Source: JAICIG01 sp035532215 (lineage in GTDB: Bacteria > Planctomycetota > Planctomycetia > Pirellulales > JAICIG01). Taken from it: a stretch of 64,000 bases of DNA. The stretch is from contig DATKRK010000251.1 of NCBI GenBank assembly GCA_035532215.1, positions 5,445 through 69,444 on the forward strand, read 5' to 3'. The notes beneath the pieces are model-generated. The model saw nothing but the letters and a program-made list of their open reading frames with translations. It searched no databases and was not told the origin of the DNA. The position numbers and the translations under genes were made by a program. Positions 1 through 8,443 of the stretch are shown here, one piece after another (position 1 is the stretch's first letter; each line of letters begins with the position of its first letter).

Positions 1-211
1 TGATGGCCAGCAAAAACACCTTGGCCGTCGCATCGAGCACGAGCCAGCCGTCGAAGTGGCTGACCGTTTCGCCCGCGCGGATCAGCGACGCCAGGCACGA
101 CAGGTGCAGCCCGGAGCCGATCGGCAGCAGCCACGGCCGCCAGCGGTCGGAAGGCGCCAGCAGGGCCGCCAGTCCGACGAGCGCCGGCAAGATCACCAGG
201 TACAAGGCCAT
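1..211 (-). CDS. hyfF: Hydrogenase-4 component F-like subunit (N-terminal part, cut by window edge)
   Basis: Only the first 70 codons are in the window. The reading frame starts with ATG at 211, three bases after the stop of the hyfE-like gene, and has an AAGGA ribosome site inside the end of that gene. The visible protein begins MALYLVILPALVGLAALLAP and continues with a second hydrophobic stretch ending LDATAKVFLLAI, as in the first membrane helices of NuoN/MrpD-like antiporter subunits. The position after HyfB, HyfC and HyfE matches the gene order of hydrogenase-4-type operons, which is the main reason for the HyfF call. The rest of the protein, including the proton-channel lysines, lies outside the window. 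Confidence 0.72.
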   Translation of the reverse strand, partial: MALYLVILPALVGLAALLAPSDRWRPWLLPIGSGLHLSCLASLIRAGETVSHFDGWLVLDATAKVFLLAI

Positions 212-214
212 CGC

Positions 215-847
215 TTATTCCTTCAAGGACGAAAGGTGCTGGACTTCGAGCGGATCGAGCTCGCGATTGATGTGCTGGATGATGATGCCCATCACGAACA
301 CCGCCACGAACAAGTCCAACAGCACGCCGATTTCGACCAGCGCCGGCACGGCTTCGATCAACAACAAGCTGAACACGAACACGCCGTTCTCCAACACCAG
401 GTAGCCCAGCGATTGCGAGATCGTCTTGACGCGCGTGATCAGCATCAAGAAGCCGGCGAAAATCGTCGCCAGCGAGGCGGGAACGATCAACGAGCTGTGT
501 TCGCTGTCGGCCAGCGGCAGCGTGCCGCCGAACCACAAGGAAGCCCCCGTCCCTGCGGCGCCCAACAGCAGCGAGGCGATGAATCCGCCCGCCGGCCGAA
601 ACTCGGGGCCGATCGTCAGATCGCGCATGGCGTACAGCAGCAGTCGCGGAATCAAAACTCCTTTGACGGCCATCGTGCCCAGGCTCAACAGCACGACCCG
701 CGCGCCGTGCTCCATCCACAGCGGCGCCGCGCCGAGCAGCATGCCTTGCACGGCCACCAGGTTGATCGCCGTGCGCAAGCGGCTGGCGCCGAGGACGAAA
801 AAATTCAACAGCAGGACGATTTCGAGCAGGGTCGTGAGCGTGAACAT
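215..847 (-). CDS. hyfE: Hydrogenase-4 component E-like membrane subunit
   Basis: A 210-residue, almost wholly hydrophobic protein. I start it at the ATG at 847, three bases after the hyfC stop, rather than at the upstream ATG at 892, which would overlap hyfC. About six to seven membrane helices are visible, beginning with TLLEIVLLLNFFVLGASR. The C-terminus ends INRELDPLEVQHLSSLKE, a polar tail like that of HyfE proteins. HyfE is related to NuoK/MrpC and forms part of the ion-translocating arm of group-4 hydrogenases. Spacing of 2 bases to hyfC and 3 to hyfF indicates one translationally linked operon. Confidence 0.8.
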   Translation of the reverse strand: MFTLTTLLEIVLLLNFFVLGASRLRTAINLVAVQGMLLGAAPLWMEHGARVVLLSLGTMAVKGVLIPRLLLYAMRDLTIGPEFRPAGGFIASLLLGAAGTGASLWFGGTLPLADSEHSSLIVPASLATIFAGFLMLITRVKTISQSLGYLVLENGVFVFSLLLIEAVPALVEIGVLLDLFVAVFVMGIIIQHINRELDPLEVQHLSSLKE

Positions 848-849
848 CG

Positions 850-1755
850 TTAGCGCGGCAATAAAATGATTCCGAACGCGGAAAGCACGCACGCCGTCAC
901 CAGCAGGCGCGGCACGTCGGGCATGCGCAAGCGGGCCATCGTCGACTCGATGACGCCGATGATTGCCGCCAGGACGAGCGTTTCGACGACGAATACGGCC
1001 GCGTCGACCAGCACGTAGCCGCTATCGATCGGCGACAGCAACTGTACGATCATGGCGCAGAACAAGAGCAGCTTGACGGCGGCGCCGTAGAGAATCATGG
1101 CCAGCGCCGGCCCGCTGTGGTCGAGCACGATCACTTCGTGAATCATCGTCAACTCGAGGTGCGTGTTCGGATCGTCGAAGGGGATTCGCGAGTTTTCGGC
1201 CAACAGCACGATGAACCAGCTCACCAGCACTAGCACCAAAGAGGCGCCGCCCGTCTGCCATTGGGCGCCGAACGATTCGCCCAGCATCTCCGACAGGTTC
1301 AGCGAGCGCGAGAGGCTCGCCATCACCAGAAAGCCGAAAAACAGCGCCGGTTCGGCCAGCGCCGAAAAAGTCAGTTCGCGGGTCACGCCCATGCCTTCGA
1401 AGGCCGAACCGGTGTCGAGCGAGGCGATCGCCAGAAAGAATCGCCCCAAGGCGAGCAGGTACACGAACAGCAGCACGTCGCCCGAGAAGGACACGGGCGC
1501 GGTCTCGCGCCCGAAAGGCAGCAGCAGCGAAGCCAAGAGCGCCGTTGCCAGGCTCACGACCGGCCCGGCGCGGAAGACCCAACCGGTGGTCTGGCTGATC
1601 ACCGAGTCCTTCTGCACCAGGCGGATCACGTCGTAAAACGGCTGCAACAGCGGCGGACCGACGCGGCCGGCGAAGGCCGCCTTGGTCTTGTTGATCACCC
1701 CGCGCAGCAACAGCGGCAGCCCCAAGACCGCCAGCACGTGAATCGCCGTTTCCAC
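850..1755 (-). CDS. hyfC: Hydrogenase-4 component C-like subunit (NuoH/HycD family)
   Basis: A 301-residue membrane protein of the NuoH/HycD/HyfC family, which connects the peripheral catalytic arm to the antiporter subunits. Family signatures are visible: GPPLLQPFYDVIRLVQKDSV near residue 33, and the conserved ENSRIPFDDPNTHLELTMIH segment near residue 187 with its acidic residues. About eight helices are present. The start is GTG at 1755, with an AGGAG site at 1761-1765, ten bases from the hyfB stop. The length is normal. No peripheral subunit is visible, so whether the complex is a true hydrogenase cannot be decided here. Confidence 0.86.
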   Translation of the reverse strand: METAIHVLAVLGLPLLLRGVINKTKAAFAGRVGPPLLQPFYDVIRLVQKDSVISQTTGWVFRAGPVVSLATALLASLLLPFGRETAPVSFSGDVLLFVYLLALGRFFLAIASLDTGSAFEGMGVTRELTFSALAEPALFFGFLVMASLSRSLNLSEMLGESFGAQWQTGGASLVLVLVSWFIVLLAENSRIPFDDPNTHLELTMIHEVIVLDHSGPALAMILYGAAVKLLLFCAMIVQLLSPIDSGYVLVDAAVFVVETLVLAAIIGVIESTMARLRMPDVPRLLVTACVLSAFGIILLPR

Positions 1756-1765
1756 CGGCAGGCTC

Positions 1766-3766
1766 CTAATACGGCCAAATCAGCAACAACAGCAGGGCGG
1801 CAAACAGATAAAACAGGTAGACCCGCACGTTGCCTTGCTGGAAAACACGAAACCAGAGAATGCGCTGGCCGAGCGATCGCAACGCGGGTCGCACGACGCT
1901 CTCCAGCACGCTGTCGGGCACGGCCGTTTCGAACGACGCCGAGTGCGGAAATAGCTCGTCGATTCTCGGGCGGCGAATCTGCGGCCGCAATGCCCAACGA
2001 AACAGGCCCGTGAGAATTTCAGAAAACGACGTCGAGGTGTACTGCATCCGCGCACTCGGCGCCAGATAGCCGCAACCCCAGGTGACCGACGAGGACGTGA
2101 AGCGGGGCCGCAACCGCGCCGCGAGGGCGGCGCCGCCGAAGGCCGCCAGCGCGACAAGCGCCAGCCCCAGCGCGCTGAGCCAACCGAGCGGGACTTGTTC
2201 GGTCAAGGGCTTCAGTTCGGCGGCCAGCGCGGCGCCGTCGGGCGCCGCCGAGGTCCAGGCGGCGATGGCCGGATCGAGCGCCGGCGCGATTACGCCCGGC
2301 GCCAAACCCACGAACACGCAGCAACCGACCAAGAGCAGCATCGGTACGAGCATCGCCCAATTCGCCTCGTGCGCGTGTTCGACGCGCGAACTGCGCGGGG
2401 CGCCGAGAAAGATGCCGGCGAAAGCCGTGGCGTAACAAGCGACCGCCAACGCCCCGATGAACGCCAGCCCCGGCGCGGCCAAGGCGGCGCCGGGCAGCGA
2501 CGGCCCCGCCCCATCGGGAATGCCCAGCGTGCCGAACAGCCCCACGTAAATCAAAAACTCGCTGACGAAACCGTTCAAGGGCGGCAAGCCGCAGACCGCC
2601 ACGGCGCCGAGGAGAAAGCAAAAAGCCGTCAGCGGCGTCCGCTTCGCCAGGCCGCCCAGTTGGTTGATGTCGCGGGTTTCGGTCGCGTGCAGCACCGAAC
2701 CGGCGCAGAAGAACAACAGCGACTTGAACAGCGCATGATTCCACACGTGCCACACGGCGCCGCCGACGCCGAGTACGACCCAATCGGCCCGATGCGTCGT
2801 GCGGCCCAGCAGGGCCAGGCCCGTAGCGATCGAAATGATGCCAATATTTTCGATGCTGCTGTAGGCCAGCAGGCGTTTGAAGTCTCGCTGGGCGGCCGCG
2901 AACGCCAAGCCGATCACGCCCGAAACCACGCCCAACGCCAGCAGCAATCCGCCCCACCATAGCGGCGGATCAGGCAGAAACGAAAAGACGCGGAGCAAGC
3001 CGTACACGCCCATCTTGATCAATACGCCCGACATGAGCGCCGAGACGTGGCTCGGCGCGTTGGCGTGAGCGCCGGGCAGCCAAACGTGCAGCGGCATGAT
3101 CCCGGCTTTGAAGCCGAAGCCGACCAGCGCCAGCAAGAAGGCGGCATTCGCCGCGGCCGGCGAGAGCTTGCCGCCGTCGGCCGGCAGATCGAAGGCGCCG
3201 AGGAGCGCCGCGAGCGCCGCGAACAGGCCGAACAGCGTGAGCGTGGCCGCGTGCGTGGCGACGAGATACACCCAGCCCGCCTCGGCCACCGACGGCTGAT
3301 CGTCTTCGGTGGCAACCAGCACGAATGCGCTGAGCGCCATCACTTCCCAGCCGAACAAAAACACGACCGAATTGCGGGCCACAACTAGCACGGCCATCCC
3401 CGCCGCACACAGGCCGTAGAACAGCCGCAGCTTGCGGCCGTTGTCGGCGTGCTCGCTTTGACGCCAATAGCCGAGCCCGTAGATCGAACCGAGCGCAGGG
3501 ATCACGAAGATCGGCAGCAAGAAGGCGGCCGAAAGTCCGTCGAGTCCCACATGAAAGTCGGCGCCGGGTACAAGCGACCACGCGATCCGCAAATCGCTCT
3601 GGCCCCCAACCGCCAACCATTGGCCGACGGCGAGCAGACCGCAAATGGAACCCGCCGTGGAAATCATCGCGGCAAGGAACTGCCCCGAGGAGCGACGCCG
3701 GTTCATCAAGGCGCCGGGCAAGCCACTGACCGCAATCATTGCGATCGCGGCGATCAACAAGTTCAT
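1766..3766 (-). CDS. hyfB: Hydrogenase-4 component B-like proton-conducting subunit
   Basis: A 666-residue NuoL/NuoM/MrpA-family antiporter subunit, the first gene of the Hyf-like operon. It has more than a dozen membrane helices. Typical motifs are GIMPLHVWLPGAHANAPSHV near residue 223 and FKRLLAYSSIENIGIISIAT near residue 296, with further helices around SLLFFCAGSVLHATETRDIN. These surround the conserved lysine and histidine residues of the proton path. The length and the C-terminal membrane anchor (FAALLLLLIWPY) fit HyfB/HycC. The gene follows a 171-bp gap after the sarcosine-oxidase-like gene, so it probably starts a separate transcription unit. Confidence 0.88.
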   Translation of the reverse strand: MNLLIAAIAMIAVSGLPGALMNRRRSSGQFLAAMISTAGSICGLLAVGQWLAVGGQSDLRIAWSLVPGADFHVGLDGLSAAFLLPIFVIPALGSIYGLGYWRQSEHADNGRKLRLFYGLCAAGMAVLVVARNSVVFLFGWEVMALSAFVLVATEDDQPSVAEAGWVYLVATHAATLTLFGLFAALAALLGAFDLPADGGKLSPAAANAAFLLALVGFGFKAGIMPLHVWLPGAHANAPSHVSALMSGVLIKMGVYGLLRVFSFLPDPPLWWGGLLLALGVVSGVIGLAFAAAQRDFKRLLAYSSIENIGIISIATGLALLGRTTHRADWVVLGVGGAVWHVWNHALFKSLLFFCAGSVLHATETRDINQLGGLAKRTPLTAFCFLLGAVAVCGLPPLNGFVSEFLIYVGLFGTLGIPDGAGPSLPGAALAAPGLAFIGALAVACYATAFAGIFLGAPRSSRVEHAHEANWAMLVPMLLLVGCCVFVGLAPGVIAPALDPAIAAWTSAAPDGAALAAELKPLTEQVPLGWLSALGLALVALAAFGGAALAARLRPRFTSSSVTWGCGYLAPSARMQYTSTSFSEILTGLFRWALRPQIRRPRIDELFPHSASFETAVPDSVLESVVRPALRSLGQRILWFRVFQQGNVRVYLFYLFAALLLLLIWPY

Positions 3767-3886
3767 CTCGCTACACTCCGCTCCCAGCCTGAGCGGACGA
3801 ACTTCCGTCTGACAAAGGCTTTAAGCGATGCAAGTTATCGCAGGCGCCGGGGCGTGTCAAATGGTTTGCGTGCGGGCTTCTTTTCC

Positions 3887-3941
3887 GTAGACGCGGCATC
3901 CCTGCCGCGTTGCAAAAAAGCGGCAAGGATGCCGCTTCTAC
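3887..3941. terminator. Long hairpin overlapping the stop of the amine oxidase gene
   Basis: Two arms of about 22 bases (3887-3908 and 3920-3941) pair with two mismatches around an A-rich loop. Each arm contains GCGGCATCC or its complement. The TAG stop at 3938-3940 lies inside the right arm. It could work as a transcription terminator between the oxidase gene and hyfB. It could equally be a single copy of a dispersed palindromic repeat. Confidence 0.55.
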
Positions 3942-5068
3942 TCGAACCGCCGGCACGAGAGGAAATCGACCGGCAGCGGCGATGTCCCTTGCGTGGCATA
4001 ATCGGCCAAAACTTCACCCAACACGCTGGCGAACTTGAAGCCGTGGCCGGAGAGCCCGGCGGCGAAGCAAACGTGTGGGTTATCCGGGTGGCGGTCGACG
4101 ATGAAGTTGCGGTCGGGGCTGAGCGTGTACAGACAAACGGCGAAGTTCGTCGGCTCGGTCGAGGCCTGCGGCAGCCAACGGGCGACGAACTTTTGGACGC
4201 GAGCCGTTTCGTCGGCGATCGGCTGGCGATTGACCGCCAGCGGAACGGCGACCGATTCGCCGCCGGTGTGCTCGGCGCATTTCAGCCCCTGGCCGGCCAC
4301 GAACGGAAAGCCGTAAAAGTTGCCTTCGCCCGTCTCGAAAATGAACCCCGGGCCGCCGGGCCGCTCGCCGTAGACGGCTTCTGGCGCGTCGAACCAATAC
4401 AGCGGCTTGCGCACGACTTCGAGCGGAACGCCTACGTCGGCCAACAGATCGCGGGCCCAGGCGCCGGCCGTGACGATCAGCCGTGCGGCGTCGATCTCTC
4501 CGTCGTCGAGCTGCAAGCGGATCGCATCGCCGTGCGGCTTCCAGGAACGCACCTCGCCGCCGATTCGCAAGCTCGCGCCGCGCAGCAAAGCCTGGTCGAC
4601 GTGCGACCGAATGCAATCTTCGACGCGCAAGTAACCGGCATTGGCTTCGAAGACCGCGGCGAAGTCGGGCGGAATGCAGAAGCCCGGAAAGCGTCGCGCG
4701 CGTTCCGCGGCGTCGAGTTGTTCGACCTGTAAGTTATGTTGCCGGGCGCTGGCCAGCACGCCCGGCACGACTTGCCCGTCCTCCGGTCCGACTTCCAAGA
4801 TGCCGACCGGGCGGTAAAGCTCGCGACCGCTTTGCTGTTCCAGCTCGTGCCACAGGGCATAGGCCCGCTGGACGAGCGGCACGTAGGCCGGATGTTCGTG
4901 ATAGGCCTGCCGAATCAGCCGCGTCTGGCCGTGCGAACTGCCACGATCGTGGCCGGGCAGAAAGCGGTCGACGCCCAGCACTCGCAAGCCGCGCGCCGCC
5001 AAATGATAGAGCGCCGCGCTGCCTACGCCGCCGACGCCGAGCACCACCGCATCGTAAGTTTCCGTCAT
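3938..5068 (-). CDS. solA: Monomeric sarcosine oxidase / N-methyltryptophan oxidase-like flavoprotein
   Basis: A 376-residue FAD-dependent amine oxidase of the monomeric sarcosine oxidase family, which demethylates or oxidises secondary amino acids and yields H2O2. The N-terminal dinucleotide site GVGGVGS is at residues 11-17, followed by the GSSHGQTRLIR segment typical of MSOX/MTOX. Near the C-terminus the motif VCLYTLSPDRNFIVD carries Cys312, matching the cysteine that binds FAD covalently in this family. SGHGFKF near the end is the second flavin-contact motif. It lies downstream of mgsABC-glnT on the same strand, but 372 bases of palindromic sequence separate it from glnT. The substrate cannot be fixed from sequence: sarcosine, N-methylglutamate, N-methyltryptophan and pipecolate are all handled in this family. 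Confidence 0.83.
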   Translation of the reverse strand: MTETYDAVVLGVGGVGSAALYHLAARGLRVLGVDRFLPGHDRGSSHGQTRLIRQAYHEHPAYVPLVQRAYALWHELEQQSGRELYRPVGILEVGPEDGQVVPGVLASARQHNLQVEQLDAAERARRFPGFCIPPDFAAVFEANAGYLRVEDCIRSHVDQALLRGASLRIGGEVRSWKPHGDAIRLQLDDGEIDAARLIVTAGAWARDLLADVGVPLEVVRKPLYWFDAPEAVYGERPGGPGFIFETGEGNFYGFPFVAGQGLKCAEHTGGESVAVPLAVNRQPIADETARVQKFVARWLPQASTEPTNFAVCLYTLSPDRNFIVDRHPDNPHVCFAAGLSGHGFKFASVLGEVLADYATQGTSPLPVDFLSCRRFE

Positions 5069-5440
5069 CAGGCTTCTCTGGATTATTCGTTAGCCAATAC
5101 CAGTCCGAGGCGTTAGCGAGGCACTCTTCGGCAGGCGATTGCCTCGCTTGTGATTTGAATCGCCTGCACTTTTTACGTAGCCCAGGCATTTATGCCTGGG
5201 ATCCAAGTGCTATGCGATCCCGCCGCCCGATCGCCGCCTTGCAGGCCGCCTGGGGCGGCCTGCAAGGCGCCGATCGGAAAAAACGTCGTGCGCGCGGTAT
5301 GAATTCCCAGGCATAAATGCCTGGGCTACAAAAATGGCACGCACGAAAAGTCGGCGACATATAGCGCAAATCGAGAAATACGCTTCGGGTTGGTGTGCAT
5401 CGCTCCATCAAGCGACCTCGCGTGCCGGCGAATATCAGGG
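5069..5440. other. 372-bp intergenic region with nested palindromes
   Basis: This gap between glnT and the amine oxidase has no convincing gene. It contains a small hairpin (GCGAGGCA at 5116-5123 with TGCCTCGC at 5140-5147) and the composite palindromic element at 5177-5329. Any transcript running from glnT into the oxidase gene must cross all of these stems, so separate transcription or attenuation is plausible. Confidence 0.6.
5177..5329. repeat. Composite palindromic element (perfect 24-bp inverted arms around an inner hairpin)
   Basis: The 24 bases at 5177-5200 are the exact reverse complement of 5306-5329. Each arm is itself a palindrome (CCCAGGCAT facing ATGCCTGGG). Inside lies a second inverted repeat, with arms of about 24 bases (5227-5250 and 5253-5276) that contain TTGCAGGCCGCC and differ at one position. 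The layout resembles REP/BIME-type or MITE-like intergenic elements. The element has no coding capacity of its own. Confidence 0.75.
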
Positions 5441-6799
5441 TTACAGCATGGTCAAATAGTTTTCGATTTCCCAGTCGCTGACTTCCTTGTGATAGCTTTC
5501 CCACTCGCGCGACTTGAGTTCCAAGAACGGCTCGGCGATGCTTCCCAGCGCCGAGCGCACCACGTCGTCCGCGCGCAGCTCGCCCAGAGCGTCGGCCAGC
5601 GTTTGCGGCAGAATCTTGATGCCCTTGCTCTCGATGTCGGCCAGCGACCATTCATAAAGATTGCCCAAGTTCGGCTCGCCCGGATCGGTCCGCCGCTTCA
5701 CGCCATCGAGCCCGGCGCCGAGCATCGCCGACAAGGCCAGGTACGGGTTGCAAGCGGCCGAGACGGTGCGGTCTTCGCAGTGGCCCGGGCCGGCGACGCG
5801 GATCATCTGCGTGCGATTGTTGTCGCCGTAGCTGGCAAAGGCCGGCGTCCAGGTGTAGCCCGAACGCGTCGAGTGCAAGCCGGCGCCCAATTGCAGCCGC
5901 TTGTAGCAATTCACGGTCGGGCTGCCGACTGCGGTCAAAGCGCCGGCGTGCTCGATCAGGCCGCCGAGGAAGTGATAGGCCAGCTCCGACAGTCCGAGAT
6001 CGCGCGGATCGTGATCGGCGTCGAACAGGTTTTCGCCCGTCTCGGCGTCGGCCACGTGAAAATGCACGTGCATCCCGCTGCCCGACTGCCGCGAAAAGGG
6101 CTTGGCCATGAAGGTGGCGATGGCGCCGTGCTTTTTGGCCAACTGGGCGGCCGTCATGCGGAAGTAGGTGATCCGGTCGGCGGTGGTCAGGGCGTCGGCG
6201 TATTCGAAATTGATTTCATACTGGCCATTGCCGTCTTCGTGATCGGTCTGATAGACGCCCCAGCCGAGCGCGTTGAGGCAGGTCGTCAGTTCCTGCAGGT
6301 AGGCGACGGCAGGGGCCATTGAGCGGAAGTCGTAGCAGGGCTTGGCCAGGCCATCGACGCAGTCGGGATTCCAGATCGCCAGCTTGCCGTCGGGGCCCAC
6401 CGAGACCAGAAAATGTTCGGGCTCCATGCCGACGTTGAAGCGGTAGCCTTGCCGCCGGGCCGCTTCGAGCGCCGATCGCAAATGGGCTCGCGGGCAAAAC
6501 GGATGCGGCTCGCCATCGACGTGCAAATCGGCCGCGAAGCGTGCGGTCGCCGGCAGCCACGAGACGGGCGTGTAGCTGGCCGGGTCGATGCGGGCCAGCA
6601 TGTCGTGCGAGTGCGGCCCCTGGCCGGCGCCCCACACCGCGCCGCCGGCGAACCCGGCGCCGATGTCGATCGCCTCGTCGTAACACTCGACCGGCATCAT
6701 CTTCGTCTTGGCCGCGCCGTGAATATCCACGAACTGCACCAGAATGAACTGGATGCCGTCCGCGTGCAGGCGTTTGCGAATCTCTTCGCGAGTTGCCAT
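5441..6799 (-). CDS. glnT: GlnT-type glutamine synthetase / gamma-glutamylmethylamide synthetase-like
   Basis: A 452-residue glutamine synthetase-fold ligase of the GlnT branch. Visible GS signatures are the metal-binding glutamates in MEPEHF and DGNGQYEINF, the HVHFHV segment in GSGMHVHFHVAD, NCYKRL, and the arginine-containing NNRTQMIRV. The C-terminus lacks the adenylylation loop of type I GS. GlnT enzymes joined to mgsABC genes often use methylamine instead of ammonia to make gamma-glutamylmethylamide, and that is the likely role here by context. The start is supported by an AGAGGTGAG site just upstream. It follows mgsC after a 291-bp repeat-rich gap. True glutamine synthesis is the alternative. 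Confidence 0.82.
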   Translation of the reverse strand: MATREEIRKRLHADGIQFILVQFVDIHGAAKTKMMPVECYDEAIDIGAGFAGGAVWGAGQGPHSHDMLARIDPASYTPVSWLPATARFAADLHVDGEPHPFCPRAHLRSALEAARRQGYRFNVGMEPEHFLVSVGPDGKLAIWNPDCVDGLAKPCYDFRSMAPAVAYLQELTTCLNALGWGVYQTDHEDGNGQYEINFEYADALTTADRITYFRMTAAQLAKKHGAIATFMAKPFSRQSGSGMHVHFHVADAETGENLFDADHDPRDLGLSELAYHFLGGLIEHAGALTAVGSPTVNCYKRLQLGAGLHSTRSGYTWTPAFASYGDNNRTQMIRVAGPGHCEDRTVSAACNPYLALSAMLGAGLDGVKRRTDPGEPNLGNLYEWSLADIESKGIKILPQTLADALGELRADDVVRSALGSIAEPFLELKSREWESYHKEVSDWEIENYLTML

Positions 6800-6933
6800 C
6801 GATTCTCACCTCTGAGCAATGCAGAATTCAGATCGTCTGAAAAAAATCTTCCGCCAAACTCAGGTGAATCCGCCAAAGCCGGCTAGCCGCGAGGCCTGCC
6901 GGCAAACACCGTTTTCTTTCGTCCCTGTTTAAT

Positions 6934-7084
6934 GGAGGGGCGGGCGCCCTCGCCCGACTCGCGTCAATCTGTTCTAGGGAGGGTCGGGTGCCCTCGCCCG
7001 ACCCTCGTCAATTCGGTTCGCTTCGCCGGGCGGGGGCGCCCGGCCCTCCATGCGCTATTGCCGGGCGGGGGCGCCCGGCCCTCC
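6934..7084. repeat. Four GC-palindrome units in tandem
   Basis: Four copies of a GGAGGG-plus-GGGCGCC palindrome lie at 6934-6956, 6977-7006, 7025-7049 and 7060-7084. The last two are identical 25-mers and point opposite to the first two. The cluster fills most of the gap between mgsC and glnT. The same family recurs at 10190-10296 and 52143-52166. Confidence 0.8.
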
Positions 7085-7090
7085 AAGGGT

Positions 7091-8437
7091 TCATCTTTCG
7101 CTCTGTCCCGGTATCCAGTTCGTGCCGGCCAACGGCACGCGGGCCATCGCCGCCGCTTCGATCGTCAGGGCGACCAGGTCTTCAGGCTCCAGGTTGTGGA
7201 CGTTCGACTTGCCGCAGGCCCGGGCCAAAGCCGTCAATTCCATCGTCAGCACGTCGAAATAGTTCTTCAGCCGCCGGGCGCCGATTTCCGGGGCGAGCCG
7301 CGCTTCGAGATCGGGAATTTGCGTTGTGATGCCGACCGGGCAGCGGCCGGTGTGGCAATGATGGCAGTAGCCGGGCGCCGCCCCGATCGCCGCGTAATCT
7401 TCGGCGACGTCGACTTTGCCGTCGGCCGTCGTGTAGCCCGAGTCGTTGCAGCCGAGCGCCACCAGCACGCCTTGGCCAATTGCCACGGCATCGGCGCCCA
7501 GCGCCAGGGCCTTGGCCACGTCGGCGCCGCTGCGGATGCCGCCCGAGACGATCAATTGCACCTCGCCCAGCACGTCCATTTCGGCCAGCGCTTGCGCCGC
7601 CAGCGGAACGGCGGCCAGCGTGGGGATGCCCGTATGCTCGATGAACACCTGCTGCGTCGCCGCGGTGCCGCCTTGCAGGCCGTCGATGACAACCACGTCG
7701 GCGCCCGCCTTGACGGCCAGCTTGACGTCCTCGCGAACGCGAGTGGCGCCCATCTTCACATAGATGGGAATCTCGCCGTCGGTGATCTCGCGCAGTTCTT
7801 CGATCTTGATCGTCAGATCGTCGGGGCCGGTCCAATCGGGATGCCGGCAGGCTGAACGCTGATCGATGCCGGCCGGCAGCGTGCGCATCTCGGCCACGCG
7901 CTCGCTCACCTTCTGGCCCAAAAGCATGCCGCCTCCGCCCGGCTTGGCGCCCTGGCCGATCACGACTTCAATCGCGTCGGCCTTCCGCACATCGTCGGGA
8001 TTGAAACCGTAGCGCGAGGGCAAACATTGATAGACGAGAATCGCGCTGGCCTCGCGCTCTTCGGGCGTCATGCCGCCGTCGCCGGTGGTGGTCGACGTGC
8101 CCGCTCGCCGCGCGGCCAGGCCGATGGCCTGCTTGGCGTTGGCGCTCAAGGCGCCGAAACTCATGCCCGCCACCGTGATCGGGATCGCGAGTTCGATCGG
8201 CCTTTTCGCACGACGGCCGCCCAGTACCGTCTTCGTCGTACATTTTTCGCGATAGCCTTCCAAAGGATATCGCGAGGCCGAGGCGGTCAAGAAGACCAGA
8301 TCGTCGAACGTCGGGAGGCGCCGCTTGGCGCCCATCCCGCGGATCTCGTACAAGCCGTGCTCGGCGGCTTGCTGGATATAGCGCAAGGCGTGCCGGTCGA
8401 ACGAAAAACTCTCTTCGCGATCGCGGGGGTCGGACAT
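7091..8437 (-). CDS. mgsC: N-methylglutamate synthase-like subunit C (FMN-binding glutamate synthase domain)
   Basis: A 448-residue protein matching the FMN-binding central domain of glutamate synthase as a free-standing subunit. Visible features include the TIM-barrel segments GMSFGALSANAKQAIG, GQGAKPGGGGML and IDGLQGGTAATQ, the phosphate-binding VSGGIRSGADVAKALALGAD, and the cysteine motif CHHCHTGRCPVG that in the family ligates an iron-sulfur cluster. With MgsA and MgsB it would convert glutamate plus methylamine to N-methylglutamate, or act as a GlxD-type subunit. It starts six bases after the mgsB stop, with an AGGAG site inside the mgsB tail, so coupling is tight. The split into three subunits distinguishes it from ordinary GltB. 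Confidence 0.87.
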   Translation of the reverse strand: MSDPRDREESFSFDRHALRYIQQAAEHGLYEIRGMGAKRRLPTFDDLVFLTASASRYPLEGYREKCTTKTVLGGRRAKRPIELAIPITVAGMSFGALSANAKQAIGLAARRAGTSTTTGDGGMTPEEREASAILVYQCLPSRYGFNPDDVRKADAIEVVIGQGAKPGGGGMLLGQKVSERVAEMRTLPAGIDQRSACRHPDWTGPDDLTIKIEELREITDGEIPIYVKMGATRVREDVKLAVKAGADVVVIDGLQGGTAATQQVFIEHTGIPTLAAVPLAAQALAEMDVLGEVQLIVSGGIRSGADVAKALALGADAVAIGQGVLVALGCNDSGYTTADGKVDVAEDYAAIGAAPGYCHHCHTGRCPVGITTQIPDLEARLAPEIGARRLKNYFDVLTMELTALARACGKSNVHNLEPEDLVALTIEAAAMARVPLAGTNWIPGQSER

Positions 8438-8443
8438 GGGCGC

